Assembly: GCF_001540865.1 (NCBI RefSeq)
Contig: NC_033640.1
Location: forward strand, 2,920,273 to 2,984,272
From: Ananas comosus
Taxonomy: Eukaryota > Streptophyta > Magnoliopsida > Poales > Bromeliaceae
Length of the DNA stretch: 64,000 bases
Reading direction: 5' to 3'
The notes under the pieces were generated by a model, which was given only the letters and a program-made list of their open reading frames with translations, was not told the origin of the DNA and ran no database searches. The translations under genes and the position numbers were made by a program. This document shows positions 11,838-23,342 of the stretch, piece by piece; the first letter of the stretch is position 1, and every line of letters begins with the position of its first letter.

Positions 11838-13298
11838 TAGGTTGCTTAATAAGTTTTTTGGAACTGGGAAAGGTGGACGATAACAAGAATTTTCCATTCC
11901 AGGATCAGTTCTCTTGGCATCAGATGAAGCATCATTATCGCCATATGAGAAAGGAACAGACTGATAAGCACCTTGAGCAGTTGCGTCGAAACCTGACAAG
12001 CAAAAAAGTACAAAACAAATAAGAACAAATATATTGGGGAAAAAAGGAAGTCCAAGTAAAAAAGCAGTTTAGCATAAAATGAGGTGGTAAAGAGAATAGA
12101 AGTTGAAGTATATGGAGGTTTCTTACTTGAACTTGTGACAGATGCTCATGAGGTAACAAACCCTTCTTGCAAACTTAGAAATTCATATGTAACATGATAC
12201 AATTAGCATGCAACCCTTCTGTGCATGCCCTATTACTGCTATTGAAATTATGGAAAATCTACCTACGCAACATAACCCTGGATATTATTACAAAAGGGAA
12301 AAAAAAAGCAAATCAAACTCTTTCCTTTGTGATTTTATGACTTCAATTGAAAGGTGTTTCTCAATCAGCCAAGTTAAAAATGAATAAAAATAACCAAATA
12401 AATATGAGAGGAATCGAGTTTCTTGAGTTACGATCAAATCTCTTGACAAAATTGTTCAGCAGTGCTTTTAATCACCAACACTCAAACAGGAACTTTCAAG
12501 TATATTATAAATTTTCTGGATCAACTCTTCCAAAACCACTTAGGATCAGAGTATCAATTAAATCCCAAAACTTCTGCATCAACTCACTTACAAGATATTA
12601 GAGATTAGGATCATTTAAGAGAGAGAGACCACAATGATTGCACATAAATTAAACACGAATATATATAGCTTATAGAATAGTCTATCCACAAGCTATTAAA
12701 TGCTACAACTAAGGGAAAAGGAGGAAACAACCAACCATTTCCCCAATACCTTTTCCTCAACTCATTTATAAAATATCAGAATTAGGGTTTTCAATAAAGC
12801 ATAACAGAGAGAGCCAGATTAGGGTTTTCAACAAATTATGACAAAGAAGACCACGAATTACTATTAAAAAAGAGGGAAGAAACAACCATCCAAATTCTCA
12901 AATCTTTCTTTTGCATCAACTCAAACATAAGATATCGGAGATTAGGGTTTTTAAGTGCAAGAGAGAGAGAGAGACAGAGAGGGAGAGAGGGAGAGGGATT
13001 AGCAAACCTGAATGAGCTTGTGGTCCATCACCATCACCGCTACGGCCATAGGCGCCGCCATCGTCGTCGTCGGGAGGGGGGAGATCCGGATACCGCTCCA
13101 GGTCGATCTCGGCCTCGGCGCGGCGGTGGGCTGCTGCGGCTGCGACGGAGGGGCGCGGGGGGACGCGGTCGAGGAGGTGGCGCACGTCATAGTGGTCGAT
13201 GAGGAGGGAGGCGTCGGCGCTCCAGGGCACGAGGAGGCGGAGCCCACGAACGCCGCCGCGGCGTCATCATCGAAGAGCCCCGACACCTCCAGATCCAT
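11838..13298 (-). pseudogene. Captured 5' exons of a SWAP-type splicing factor
   Basis: Exon 1 (13298-13008) starts MDLEVSGLFDDDAAAAFVGS and continues, in a different frame, as LLIDHYDVRHLLDRVPPR and then an aspartate-rich stretch. Exon 2 (11992-11838) encodes FDATAQGAYQSVPFSYG, then RPPFPVPKNLLSNL. This is the N-terminal region of plant suppressor-of-white-apricot homologues. Splice junctions fit: CATTCAG then GT at 13007, CAG before 11992, and a GTAAGT donor after 11838. Exon 1 needs a one-base frame change between about 13245 and 13230, so it cannot encode the protein. The SURP modules and RS region are missing. GC-rich sequence to about 13500 is probably the captured 5' UTR and promoter. 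Confidence 0.83.
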
Positions 13299-13586
13299 CG
13301 AAAACCTTCCTCGATCTCGACCTCGACCTCGCCCTCGACCACAATCTCAATCTCTCGACCTCGCTATCACCGGAGATCCATCCAGATTTTGGCGGCGCCG
13401 ATCGCCGGCGATATCTCCGGCGGCGATTGCCGGAGATCTCGGCAGGAGATCGTAGTGGCGAATGGGGAAGGGCTTGGGAGAAAAAGGTCGGGCTATTAGG
13501 TGACGGTTTGAGACTTTAAAATATCAAAAATATCGTGCAATTGAGAATAAATAAATAAGTGTTGATTTTAAGAATTACATTAATCG

Positions 13587-13640
13587 TGGCACAGTGGTAA
13601 AGAGGAGTTGAAGAATTCTGATGGATGCAGGTTCAAGTCC
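13587..13640 (+). repeat. tRNA-like A and B boxes, probable SINE remnant
   Basis: TGGCACAGTGG (13587-13597) and GGTTCAAGTCC (13630-13640) match the two internal RNA polymerase III promoter boxes at tRNA-like spacing. No full cloverleaf forms. It lies near the right end of the CACTA element. Confidence 0.45.
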
Positions 13641-13761
13641 TGTTCCCTACTAAATTTAGTATTTTTTGTGACAGATTTTTTTTTTTGTCCGGTGACTAAA
13701 GATTATTTTAGTGACATGTCAAATTTAAATCTGTAGCTAATGTGCTACCTTTTTGTAGTGG

Positions 13762-14091
13762 TCTTATACCATCGTTTTCTGGGTTTCAGTTGAACACTTA
13801 ATGGACTCGGTAGAAGTTACATTGGGTACTACTTCAGCTACCAAATCAAGTAATATTATATCCTGGATGTTGTGGTTCTGCACTTCATCATTCTCATTCC
13901 CCCTCTAAAGCTCCTGTAGAGTAAAATAAGTCCTGTTCATGGAATGTAACATCCATAGAGACATAAAACCATTTTGATGTTGGGTGGTAAGCTCGATATC
14001 CCTTTTGTGTCATACTTTACCCGACAAACACACATTCCATGGCCCGTGGTTCGAGTTTGGTATGTTGGTGTGAATGCAAGTGGACATATAT
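13762..14091 (-). pseudogene. Old Copia integrase-RT linker piece
   Basis: Minus-strand Copia sequence between the CACTA end and the younger Copia. It continues the 8406-8547 piece across the CACTA insertion. It corresponds to the poorly conserved region after integrase, and no frame is open throughout. The assignment rests mainly on position and on colinearity with the flanking Copia pieces. Confidence 0.6.
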
Positions 14092-14578
14092 TGTTGGCAT
14101 TCGGTTAAATCGAATCGGGTGTACTCATGATCGGGCTCGATTCGACGGTTATTATGTTGTTTAATTGAATTAGGATTAATCTCGCTTTTAAATTTGAAAG
14201 CTAATTAGAGATAATTTTTAATCATATTATAACAATTAATAACCTATTTGGCTTTATCTCTTATATTAGGATTTTGGAATCCCTTATAAATATACAGGCG
14301 ATCTCACATAAAAAAAAATAAGAAAAAGAGAACAAGAAAACTAAGAGAGAAACGTAGAAACCACATCCTCCATTAACCTATTATTCTAAAGGGTCTTGAA
14401 TGGTGGATTGGAGATCGTGCTCGTTTGTAGTTCGATCCAACGCGAGTTTGGAGCGATAGAAGATTTTCAAGGATGATCCGAGGACATGTAAATCAACCTC
14501 TACGATCCGAACCCGTAGCGTTCTAGCGCAATCACTTCCGCAAAAAGGTATAAATGAATACTTTCGCTGCGTTCTACA
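14092..14578 (+). repeat. 5' LTR of the younger Copia
   Basis: 487 bases, TG...CA ends, partner of 23343-23838. It contains CTTATAAATATA near 14282, a plausible TATA box for the element's own transcript. Confidence 0.93.
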
Positions 14579-14879
14579 TTAGTATCTGTAACATATTGAA
14601 GTCCGATAGCGATTATTGAACTTTATCCAAAATTGGGTTAAAGCGTCGAGATAAATGGTTGGACAAGTTCCAATTAGCTTTCCAACTATGTTGGAAGGGT
14701 TAGAAATGAGTTTAAGAGAGGTTAGAAAGGTTTTAGCATCGACCAATGCGAAGTACAGTCGAATCGGAGCTAAAACTGCAGTCTAGAGCAAGTGTATTGA
14801 TACAACCATCGAGTTGTAACTGGTACAACATTGCAGGCCGAGAGGAAATAGCTCTCGGGTTTGAGAAATTTTGACTGTA

Positions 14880-15005
14880 TTACCGGTAACACCCCTGGTG
14901 TGTACCGGTACACTTTAGTAAAACCCGAGAGGGCTGCTCTCGGGTTTGCCTCTGCACAGAAAGTGTACCGGTGACAGCAGTCCGTGTACCGGTACACTTT
15001 GGTCT
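14880..15005. repeat. CCGGTAC palindrome cluster in the LTR
   Basis: Repeated ACCGGT/CCGGTAC palindromes and a mirrored CCCGAGAG / CTCTCGGG pair lie about 70-190 bases upstream of the LTR TATA box at 15071. The position fits an upstream promoter element. Confidence 0.6.
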
Positions 15006-15070
15006 GGTAGCAACAATAAGGTCTGTTGCAAATAAGAGTTTTTGGGGGGCTTAGTTGCTATTGTTGCAAC

Positions 15071-15080
15071 CTATAAAATA
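15071..15080 (+). promoter_or_regulatory. LTR TATA box
   Basis: CTATAAAATA, followed within about 30-60 bases by a CT-rich stretch typical of plant transcription starts. It is the likely core promoter of the family A LTR. Confidence 0.55.
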
Positions 15081-17474
15081 CCCCAACACTCTCCTCTCTT
15101 CACAGCAACTGTGAACCCTCCTCCACTTCATTTTTCTCCCTTTCTCTCTGTAGGAATCTCTCTCCAAAGGCAAGAGAGGCTAGGAGGTAGATTTTTGGTG
15201 GATTTTTGAGGATTAGAAGGTCAAGAAGCTCTCCTACAAGGTGGACTTGGGAGTGCTTTGGGCTAAGGTGAGTTCTTTTGCAAGAATGGTTCTAGGGTTT
15301 GGATTTATACCCTAAATCTTTAGGTTTTGGTCTACTTGCAAAGGTAGAAACACTCTAGAGGCCATGAACACATGAAATCCATGTGTTTCTCATGAGCTCT
15401 CATGGTGAACTCCTAGTGTTCATGTTAGATGCCCTAGGAATAATTCGAATGGCTTAGAAATGATATTAGAGAGCTTCCTAGTTGATTCTAAGATAGCTTT
15501 TGCTTAGGAATAAGATCAATCTAGGAGAAAAACTCTATATGACATTATTAGGGCATGAAAATTGGGGCTTTTGCCTTCGATCATTTCGAGCTAAATTGAC
15601 CTCTGGAAACCTAATTAAGGATATTCCCGACGCGTGGGACAACTCCGTTTATCGAAACAAAAAGACTAGATATGAGTTTGTAGTATAAAGCCTAATTTGG
15701 CTTTAAAATTGTTGTAGATCGCTGTAGCATGCGGGATCGGAGTTCGTAGAGCACGAGAGTTGAACTACAACCCTTCTACAATTATTCGAGGTAGGGGGTG
15801 CATTCCGGAATCGTTGGATTCCCTTCTATGTCTATGTCACATTTTATTGAGCATATATATGTATAGTACCATTCATGCATGATAGGGTAGTTGGCATGTG
15901 ATTAGTGATTAGAATTTCAAATGTAGATGAACATAGTGATTGAACATGAACCATAAGAGACATGAATGTTGGACCCTATACTTGTATGAATGTGAGACCC
16001 GGACTATGATAATAGTAAACAAAGATGACATTGACAATAGAGACAAGATTGGCATCGAGACAAGAATAGTTAAACAAGGTTTAACTAAGAGTGGCAAGTA
16101 TGATAAGGTAGGAACCAATCATTGTTAAAGTGGCATTGTGGCTAGTGGCTATATGTTCTCAAGTTGATGATTGGATCGATATTCACGATAAGTCTTGGCT
16201 TGAGGGAGGTAGCTCCACCTCAAGCGGTGCGTTCCGGAATAGTCACCACGGGGAGCGAGGTCTCCGAAGACGGTCCCCAGGGAAGTTCGAGTCCCCCGTT
16301 ATTAAGGGATTTTGGGTTATGAGTTATTAGGGTTAACAAGGTTAACCGGTACGATTGGATATAAGCCAAGTTAAAGTTTTGGATAGAGCATGCATGCATA
16401 ATCATTCTATATTGATTATTTATTCACTTATAGTTTTCTGGCAGGCATAGTATTAGCATTAGTATAGATTACAGTTTTTCTTTCCTTGAAATACTTATGT
16501 CTAAATAGACCTAGTGGGTAAGTCGGCGAGGTCGGTTGCCGAACCCACTGAAAACTTCGTTGTAGTTCTCACGCCACTAACCCTACAGATCTGAGCGTGA
16601 GCGAGGCGGCGGAGGATCGAGGCAAAGGTATTGCGCCATAGCTAGCGGCCACCGGATATTTGCATCTAGTTATCCCTTTTGTGTACATGTATCAACTTTT
16701 ATTTTGTTGATCTATAGTTGTAAAAGTTGTAAACAAATTATGTATTTTTGGTGGAATGATTAAGATGTAAAGAAACCTTGAATGAAAGCAAAATGAATGT
16801 AATAGTTTAGTTTACAAGTATTTGGTTTAAATATAATCAAATATTAGGTATGGTTGTATGTTGTAGCTTAGAGCTTTCGCTTCCGTTGTTGCTTGCCCTC
16901 GTGCAAGCCTTGTATAATTGCAAATCTCATTGTTTGATTGCTTTATTATACTTGTTGATAGAGCCTTGGGCGGGTAGGGGAGGCCCTGTCCGTTCGGCGT
17001 CCGTTGACGCGGTCCGAATCCGACCAAATTGGTCGGGAGCGGGGCGTGACAGTATCAGAGCCTTATTAGGTTGATTTTGTGCCCTAGATTAACTCTTTAA
17101 CGACTTGCATGTGTAGATTTAAATCTATCATTGTTTAGATTTTTTCTTGCATGCTTATGGGCGTTAATGGCGGATTTTTCTAGGATGAATATTATTGCAT
17201 GGTTTTTACACATCTATAGCACCTATGTTGTAGATTAAATCTACAAAGTTTGATTTAATTTTGTTTTGTATTTTATGAGAAAAACGAAACCCTAGTCGAA
17301 ACTTTGCGGGTGGCATGTTTGATGCTGATGCATATCCTATTGTGAAACTTGCATGATTTGGAAGAGCTCCCCATTAAATTTTTTATTGATATATTTCTTG
17401 TAATATTTGGAGTTCTAAATCTCAAGATATGTTTTTTTTTTAAGTTTATCTATCTATTTAAAAAAAAAAATTAC

Positions 17475-17805
17475 TGCTCCAAGCCATGAGGGGCGCATGC
17501 GCGCCATGCGCAGGCCGCGTAGGGACGGACGCGCGCCACGCGCAGGCTGCGTTGGCCGCGTACGGACCACGTGCGCCGCACGCAAGCAGCGCGCAAGCCA
17601 CGCGGGCCGCGCGCGGGCTGTGCGCTAGCCACGCGAAGGCCACACGCTGCTCGCAGGCCACGTGGGCCGCGCGCAGGCCATGCGCAAGCGAACCATGATG
17701 CCGCACGTGGGCCGCGCGGGCCAGCGCGCTGCCAGCCCAAGAGTAGGCCCGCAGCCACGCATGCTGGCCCGCGAGCGGGCCTACAGCCGGCGCAGGCCTA
17801 CTAAG
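17475..17805. repeat. GC-rich degenerate tandem repeat
   Basis: About 330 bases of very GC-rich DNA in an otherwise AT-rich leader of the younger Copia. It is built from variants of a 10-12 base unit such as CGCGCAGGCC and GCAAGCCACG. Open frames on both strands here are low-complexity by-products. Confidence 0.7.
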
Positions 17806-18289
17806 GCTCATTTTTAGTTTTTCTTTTATTTTTTGCATTTTTTTATAATAAGATGAATAATTTATTTTTAAGCATATTAGATGGCTTAATATGCATTTGT
17901 GATATATGTTGCATGCATTTATTAAAATAATTTAATATGCTTTTGTGATATATTAGTATGCATTAAAAATATTATAATGCCTTTTATGATGTATAGATTT
18001 AACTTTTGGCATAATATAAATTTTTTTTTTTTATACATGCCCTGTCAAGTAGGAATTTTTTATTTTTTGATAGAGTAAATTATATGTTTTACTCCCAAAT
18101 ATTTTGTGCAACTTAATTAAATAATTAAAAATTTTGACATATGATGTGTTATGTGATTATGAGCATAGCGAAATTTTTCTTTACCCATCTATGATCTAAT
18201 TTTAATTTATTTAATTAGAGATGCGGCAAAATTAAATATTTGTATCGTGTGCTAATTATAAAATATCTTTTCCTGCTCATTTGATCAAA

Positions 18290-19162
18290 GGCGAGAAATT
18301 GGATGGTGACAATTATGATATTTGCCACCATAAAATTCAATATGTTTTCGCTGAGTAAGAGGTTTTAGAAAATATGAGTAATAAAATGGACCAACCCACA
18401 GAGGGCACCAGTGCTCAGGCTCACTGAGATATGGAAGCCTATAATAATTGGCTTAAAAAGGATCGCATTACTTGCATTACGTTGCTGAGCGGTATGCATA
18501 ATGATCTTTTGTGCGAATATGAGCAGTATCCGACTGCGTATGACATGTGGGAGGCTCTCAAAACTAAATTTGGTGCGACTTCGGCCACAAGGTTGCGCAG
18601 CCTAACAATGCGGTTTGACAGTTATACGAAGCATGCCGATCAGACTATGAAACAGCACGTTAGAACCATGTCAAACATGATTCGCGAGTTAAAGTCGGCT
18701 GGCGGCATCTTGACTGATGAGCAGCAGATCCAAGCTACGATTCGCTCTCTTCCCAATTCGTGGGAACATATGCGAGTAAATTTGACACATAATGAAAGTG
18801 TCAAAACTTTTGAGGATGTTGCGCGGCATCTGGAGTTGGAGGAGGAGCGTCGTGACGCTATAAAAACCCCAACTGCCAATGCTGCTGAGTTAAACTTTCG
18901 CAAAACATTCGGGTTCAAGCGAACGAGGATTACTGGGCCTCAAAGTCGTAGTGGATCCGCGCCTAAGGACACGAAGAACACTAAAAGAAAGATAAGCAAA
19001 CGAGGTGGCAAGAAGGACAAGTCAAAGATGACCTGCTTCAATTGTAATCAGTTGGGACACTTCGCTCGTGATTGCACTGAGCCAAAGAATGTACCTCTTT
19101 ATCCTAATTCTTGCTCGTTTATTTCTTTTAGCACTTTTATTGCTGAATCTCTTCCTCTGTAA
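18290..19162 (+). pseudogene. Younger Copia gag
   Basis: Encodes the Copia capsid-type gag. The start (KGEKLDGDNYDI, near 18290) is cut off by stops near 18355 and 18427; the longest open part begins at 18431. Visible blocks are the WEALKTKFGATS helix region, MIRELKSAGG, then ELEEERRDAIK, and a CCHC nucleic-acid-binding knuckle CFNCNQLGHFARDC near 19040. In an active element this protein forms the virus-like particle. The frame ends in a stop just before the protease region. Confidence 0.88.
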
Positions 19163-20410
19163 ATTATAGACTTAGGAGCAACAAACTACGTAGCGAGGGA
19201 TCGAATGGGATTCATCGAGTATCGTTGTGTGCTTGCTGGGAGCAGAAGAGTATACATAGGAACTATTCTAGTGTCGATGTATTACGCGTTGGCACGTGCA
19301 AGTTGATCATGCAAGGTGGTCGAACTTTGGTCGAACTTTGTACCTTCATGACGTACTTTATACTCCAAAAATTCGGCGGAACTTGTTTTATATTCTTACT
19401 ATGCTATAGTTAGGCTTTTCTTTTCGTTTTAAGAATGATGTAGTTAAGATTCATCTTGGAACTATTTATTATGAAAAAGGTTTTATTTCAAATGGTTTTA
19501 TGATTTTGGACAATGATAATAATTATAATGAGAGTGGTCTTTTTTCCTTGCTATTTTCTGTTAAGAATGATCGTAATGTTTCAATTAAATGGCATGCACG
19601 TCTTGATCATATTGGGTAGGATAGAATGACTAGATTAGTTAGAGACGGGCTATTGAGCTCGCTCACTAAAGTCCACCTGCCCACATGTGAATATTGCCTA
19701 GCAGGAAAAGCTACCCGAAAACCATTTAATAAAGCTTCTAGGGTAGAATTTTTTTTATAATTGATTCATTCCGACATTTGTGGCCCAATGAGTGTGAGGG
19801 CAAAACATTGTTCTTTTTACTTCATCACATTTATAGATGACCATACGCGCTTCGGTCATATTTATATGATCTCCCATAAGTCTGAAGCATTGGATTGTTT
19901 TAGATGTTATATTAATGAGGTTGAGAATCAGTTAAATATAAAAATTAAAATCTTAAGAGTTGATCGAGACCGCGAGTATCTATCTGAACAATTCAAGAAA
20001 TTGTGTGATGAAAAGAAAATAATCAGACAGCTCACAATCCTCGCACTTCGCAGCAAAATGGCGTAGCGGAGAGAAAAAACCGCACCTTACTTGACATGGT
20101 TAGGTCAATGATGGCACAAGCAAATTTGCCTATCTCCTTTTGTGGAGACGCATTGTTAACTGCTGTCTACATTCTTAATCGTGTAGCCTCCAAGACAGTA
20201 CCTTCCACCCCTTATGAATTATGGATAGGCAGGAAACCAAATTTGAAGCACATACATCCTTGGGGTTCGGCAGCTTATGTACACGACACTTCTCACAAGC
20301 ATGAAAAGTTGGGTCCTAGAGGAAAGAAGTGTATTTTTATAAGATACCCTGAACACTCCAAGAGATACGTGTTTATCAGAAAGCAGCCAGATGGAAAGTT
20401 TGACTGAGAT
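19163..20410 (+). pseudogene. Younger Copia protease remnant and integrase
   Basis: The protease region (19163-19420) is barely recognisable. The pre-integrase zinc-binding part, WHARLDHIG through CEYCLAGKATRKPF, lies at 19590-19725 with in-frame stops. The integrase core follows: IHSDICGPM and FITFIDDHTRFGH (19761-20066), then after a frameshift QQNGVAERKNRTLLDM and the conserved C-terminal part HPWGSAAYVHD to 20407. The catalytic Asp and Glu neighbourhoods are visible. Stops and at least two frame changes make it non-functional. Confidence 0.87.
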
Positions 20411-22252
20411 TGAGTCACGAGATGTTGAATTCCTCGAGGAGGATTTTCCTTATAGAAGTGAGGTTCGAAATGAAATTGAGTTCCATGAGATGGATGGCTC
20501 TGATATTGGCGCTTCTATTCGTTCAGTTGAGGTCGAGAAGGCAACTCCGATACCTCCTAGGGATAGTGGGAGCGACTTATCTTTAGATAAGGAGCTTCAA
20601 CTTCGTAGGAGCACACGTATGGGCGTTCCCCGTCGTCGTTTTGAGATTGAAGAGGAAGCTTTCATTGTTACTACACATGATGATGATGAGCCTAGGTCTT
20701 TCCAAGAGGCTCTCTCATCACTTACTCATAAGGAATGGTTGGATGCAATGATAGAGGAAATAAAATCGATGAAGTCAAATCATGTCTGGAATTTGGTTGA
20801 CTTGCCACCAGGGCGCAAAACAATCGGGAATAAATGGGTTCTCAAGATTAAGCGTAAGGCAGACGGTTCAATCGATAGGTATAAGGCTCGCCTGGTAGCA
20901 AAAGGTTTTACCCAACGAGAATGCGTTGATTACTAGGAAACCTTCTCTCCTGTCATAAGGTTTGCTTCGATACGCCTAATCTTGGCTATTGTCGCGTATT
21001 AGGATTTGGAACTTTACCAAATGGATGTTAAAACTGCATTTCTCAATAGAGAACTGGATGAGGAGATCTATATGGATCAACCTGCTGGCTTCTCTGTAAA
21101 GGGTGAGGAGTACAAAGTTTGTAAGCTTCGACGATCCATCTATGGATTGAAGCAGTCCTCCAGACAGTGGTATATTCAATTTTATCCAGCCATCACTGAA
21201 GATGGGTTTACGATGATTGAAAAAGATCACTGTGTGTATGTTAAACAGTTCAAAAGATATTTTCTAATCCTTTCCTTATATATTGATGACATCCTATTGG
21301 CCGGAAATAATAAGAAGATAATTGTCGCCACTCAGATGTGGCTGTCCTCTAATTTTGAGATGAAGGACATGGGCGAAGCGAATTATGTGCTCGGAATCAA
21401 GATCCTACGAGAACGTTCAAAGAAACTTTTAGGTCTGTCTCAAGAGACTTACCTAAAAAAAGTTTTAGAACAATTTCAGATGCACAATTGCAAACCTATT
21501 AACACTCCTACTGCTAAAGGTGAGAGTCTGAACATTAAAGAGTGCCCTAAAACTTCTGAAGAAAAAAGAAAGATGAATAGGATTCCATACGCTAATGCGG
21601 TAAAAGCCTGATGCATTCTATGATGTGTACTCGGTCTGATATATGCTACGTCGTGGGTCTAGTTAGCCGTTTTCAGTCCAATCCGGGATTGGACAACTAA
21701 AAGGCTGTTAAAAGGATATTTCGTTACCTCAGAGGTACGATAGATTATGTGTTGTGCTATTAACGTACGGATTTACGTCTCATCAGTTATAGGGAGGCGG
21801 ATTGGGCTGGTGACCTAGATGAGCGTAAGTCGACCTCAGGATATGCATTCTTGCTTGATAATGGAACCATATCTTGGAGTAGTAAGAAACAGACCTGCGT
21901 AGCTCTATCCACCATGGAGGCAGAGTTCGTGGCGTGTTCTGCAGTGGCTCAGGAGGCTATCTGGTTGAGGAGGTTCCTTCGAGACATTGGGGTTATCGCT
22001 TGTACTTCCGTTCCTGTAACGATCTATTGTGATAGTATGGCAGCGATTGCATACTTGAAGGACCCAAAATATCATGGTAAGACTAAGCACATCGACTTAA
22101 AGTATCATTTTGTTCATGAGGCAGTGGCGCAGAAGGAAATAACCCTTGAACACATTTCTACGAGTCGTATGGTTGCAGATCCTCTGACTAAGCCTATTGT
22201 TAGAGTATCCTTTTTGGCTTATGTTAAAGCTCTTGGAATCCGTAGGATTTGA
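20391..22252 (+). pseudogene. Younger Copia reverse transcriptase and RNase H
   Basis: The RT starts after an acidic linker with HVWNLVDLPPGRKTIGNKWV and RYKARLVAKGFTQRE. A stop near 20934 and another at 21001 interrupt it. It resumes with MDVKTAFLNRELDEEIYMDQ, YGLKQSSRQW and the active-site block LYIDDILLAGN near 21280, up to 21611. The linker to RNase H is frame-shifted. RNase H at 21851-22252 shows SWSSKKQTCVALSTMEAEF and the HIDLKYHF block. Order and motifs are Copia; the multiple breaks mean no active enzyme. Confidence 0.9.
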
Positions 22253-23342
22253 TTGTGTAGACAGTCGAGTATTTTTTGTCATTTCTTTTTGTAATATTTT
22301 TGGTTATTTAATTACAAATTAGTATTTTAGCAAAGATATTTGGTAAGATTAGCACACGTGTATATATTTCCTGTATTGTTGTAGAACGGATTAATAGTAT
22401 GTCGCAGGCCGATTGACCCTCTCACACGGACAATCATTTTTTTCGGAGCTGTAGAGAGCGAGCAAAAATAAGACATTAATAGAAGCCGCATTGATTGGCA
22501 CCAAGATGAAGTCATTAATGAGACCGCATATAAATAGTCCCACGATTCGTATGGCCTGTACATTAAGAGCCGGATATAAGCTCACCGTTTGGCGCTTGAG
22601 ATAGCGAGCAAATGGAGAACTTAGGCTAGACACTCCGAGAGTGACTGGGCTAAGATCCGTATGACATTGAGAAAGACATACACTCATTGAGATTCTCTGT
22701 CATAGCATGTATTTCATACTATATGTGCTAGGCGACAAAATAAAGAAGATAGGTTAATGGATCCCTGCTTCCTCATCCTGTGAGTTCTTGTGGACATTAT
22801 TTTGAGGCGATGTCCAATATATGTTAGATGCTCTTAGTGACTTTTGACTATGCCATTAAGTGAAAGAATTGATGTTGCTATTTTGGCATATTTTCTACGG
22901 CTATAAGTGATGCGGCTTTATGGGGCATTGCTGGAAAAGCAATCAATTCTTAACTCAGTGGCATGAGGGCTCTAGGAAGACTAGTTGAATTACATTCAGA
23001 CACTTTGACTCATTGTCGACAGATTGTGTCGCTTTAGCATAGCAAAACAATCATGAGTATAGTGTTATAATATGCGCAATAGAGGTTAGCATGGCTCTTT
23101 AAGGGATTAGAGATGCTGAACCTAAGGTAATTCGATAGTCTAGGGCATCACGAGTCTAATATTCTCTTTTGAGGGTTGATGTCTCTATGCTAGCCGTATG
23201 CGGTTTCTAGTATAGAGCTCCCAAAATGCAGGTTGACTCGGCGATCGCACTGTTCATTTTCCTGTATGAATAGAATCAATAGTGGTGTAATGTTGAGGAA
23301 GTTGTTACGATAGTATCGATCCCGCTATGTGTGAGCGGGAGA
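22253..23342 (+). other. Younger Copia 3' untranslated region and polypurine tract
   Basis: About 1.1 kb of non-coding sequence between RNase H and the 3' LTR. It ends in the purine-rich GAGCGGGAGA (23335-23342 and adjacent), the likely plus-strand primer site. No extra gene is visible. Confidence 0.65.

Larger units (their letters stand above)
8548..13758. mobile_element. CACTA element carrying captured host gene pieces
   Basis: The element begins CACTACAAGAA and ends in the inverted CTTTTTGTAGTG. It is flanked by the 3-bp target duplication GTC (8545-8547 and 13759-13761), as made by En/Spm-type transposases. Subterminal regions carry many copies of GTCACTA/TAGTGAC. No transposase frame was found in its 5.2 kb, so it is non-autonomous. 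Inside, on the minus strand, are exon fragments of two different host genes: exons 1 and 2 of a SWAP-type splicing factor (13298 to 11838) and three LRR receptor-kinase exons (11404 to 10745), with introns still present. It sits inside the linker region of the old Copia. Confidence 0.9.
14587..17051 (+). repeat. Gypsy family A solo LTR inside a Copia primer-binding site
   Basis: A single 2465-bp LTR begins TGTAACATATTGAAG and ends GGGGCGTGACA. It is flanked by the 5-bp duplication GTATC (14582-14586 and 17052-17056). Removing it restores TTAGTATCAGAGCC just after the 5' LTR, the methionine-tRNA primer site of the younger Copia. Its sequence is homologous to the LTRs of the Gypsy element at 36366-44600. 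No internal Gypsy sequence is present, so it is a solo LTR left by LTR-LTR recombination. Reading frames inside it are not genes. Confidence 0.92.

Noticed and set aside
13012..13519. Plus-strand frames opposite the splicing-factor exon
   Set aside because: Antisense of a GC-rich exon; the minus strand has the family match.
17458..17838. Frames on both strands in the GC-rich tract
   Set aside because: Ala/Arg-rich translation of a degenerate repeat.
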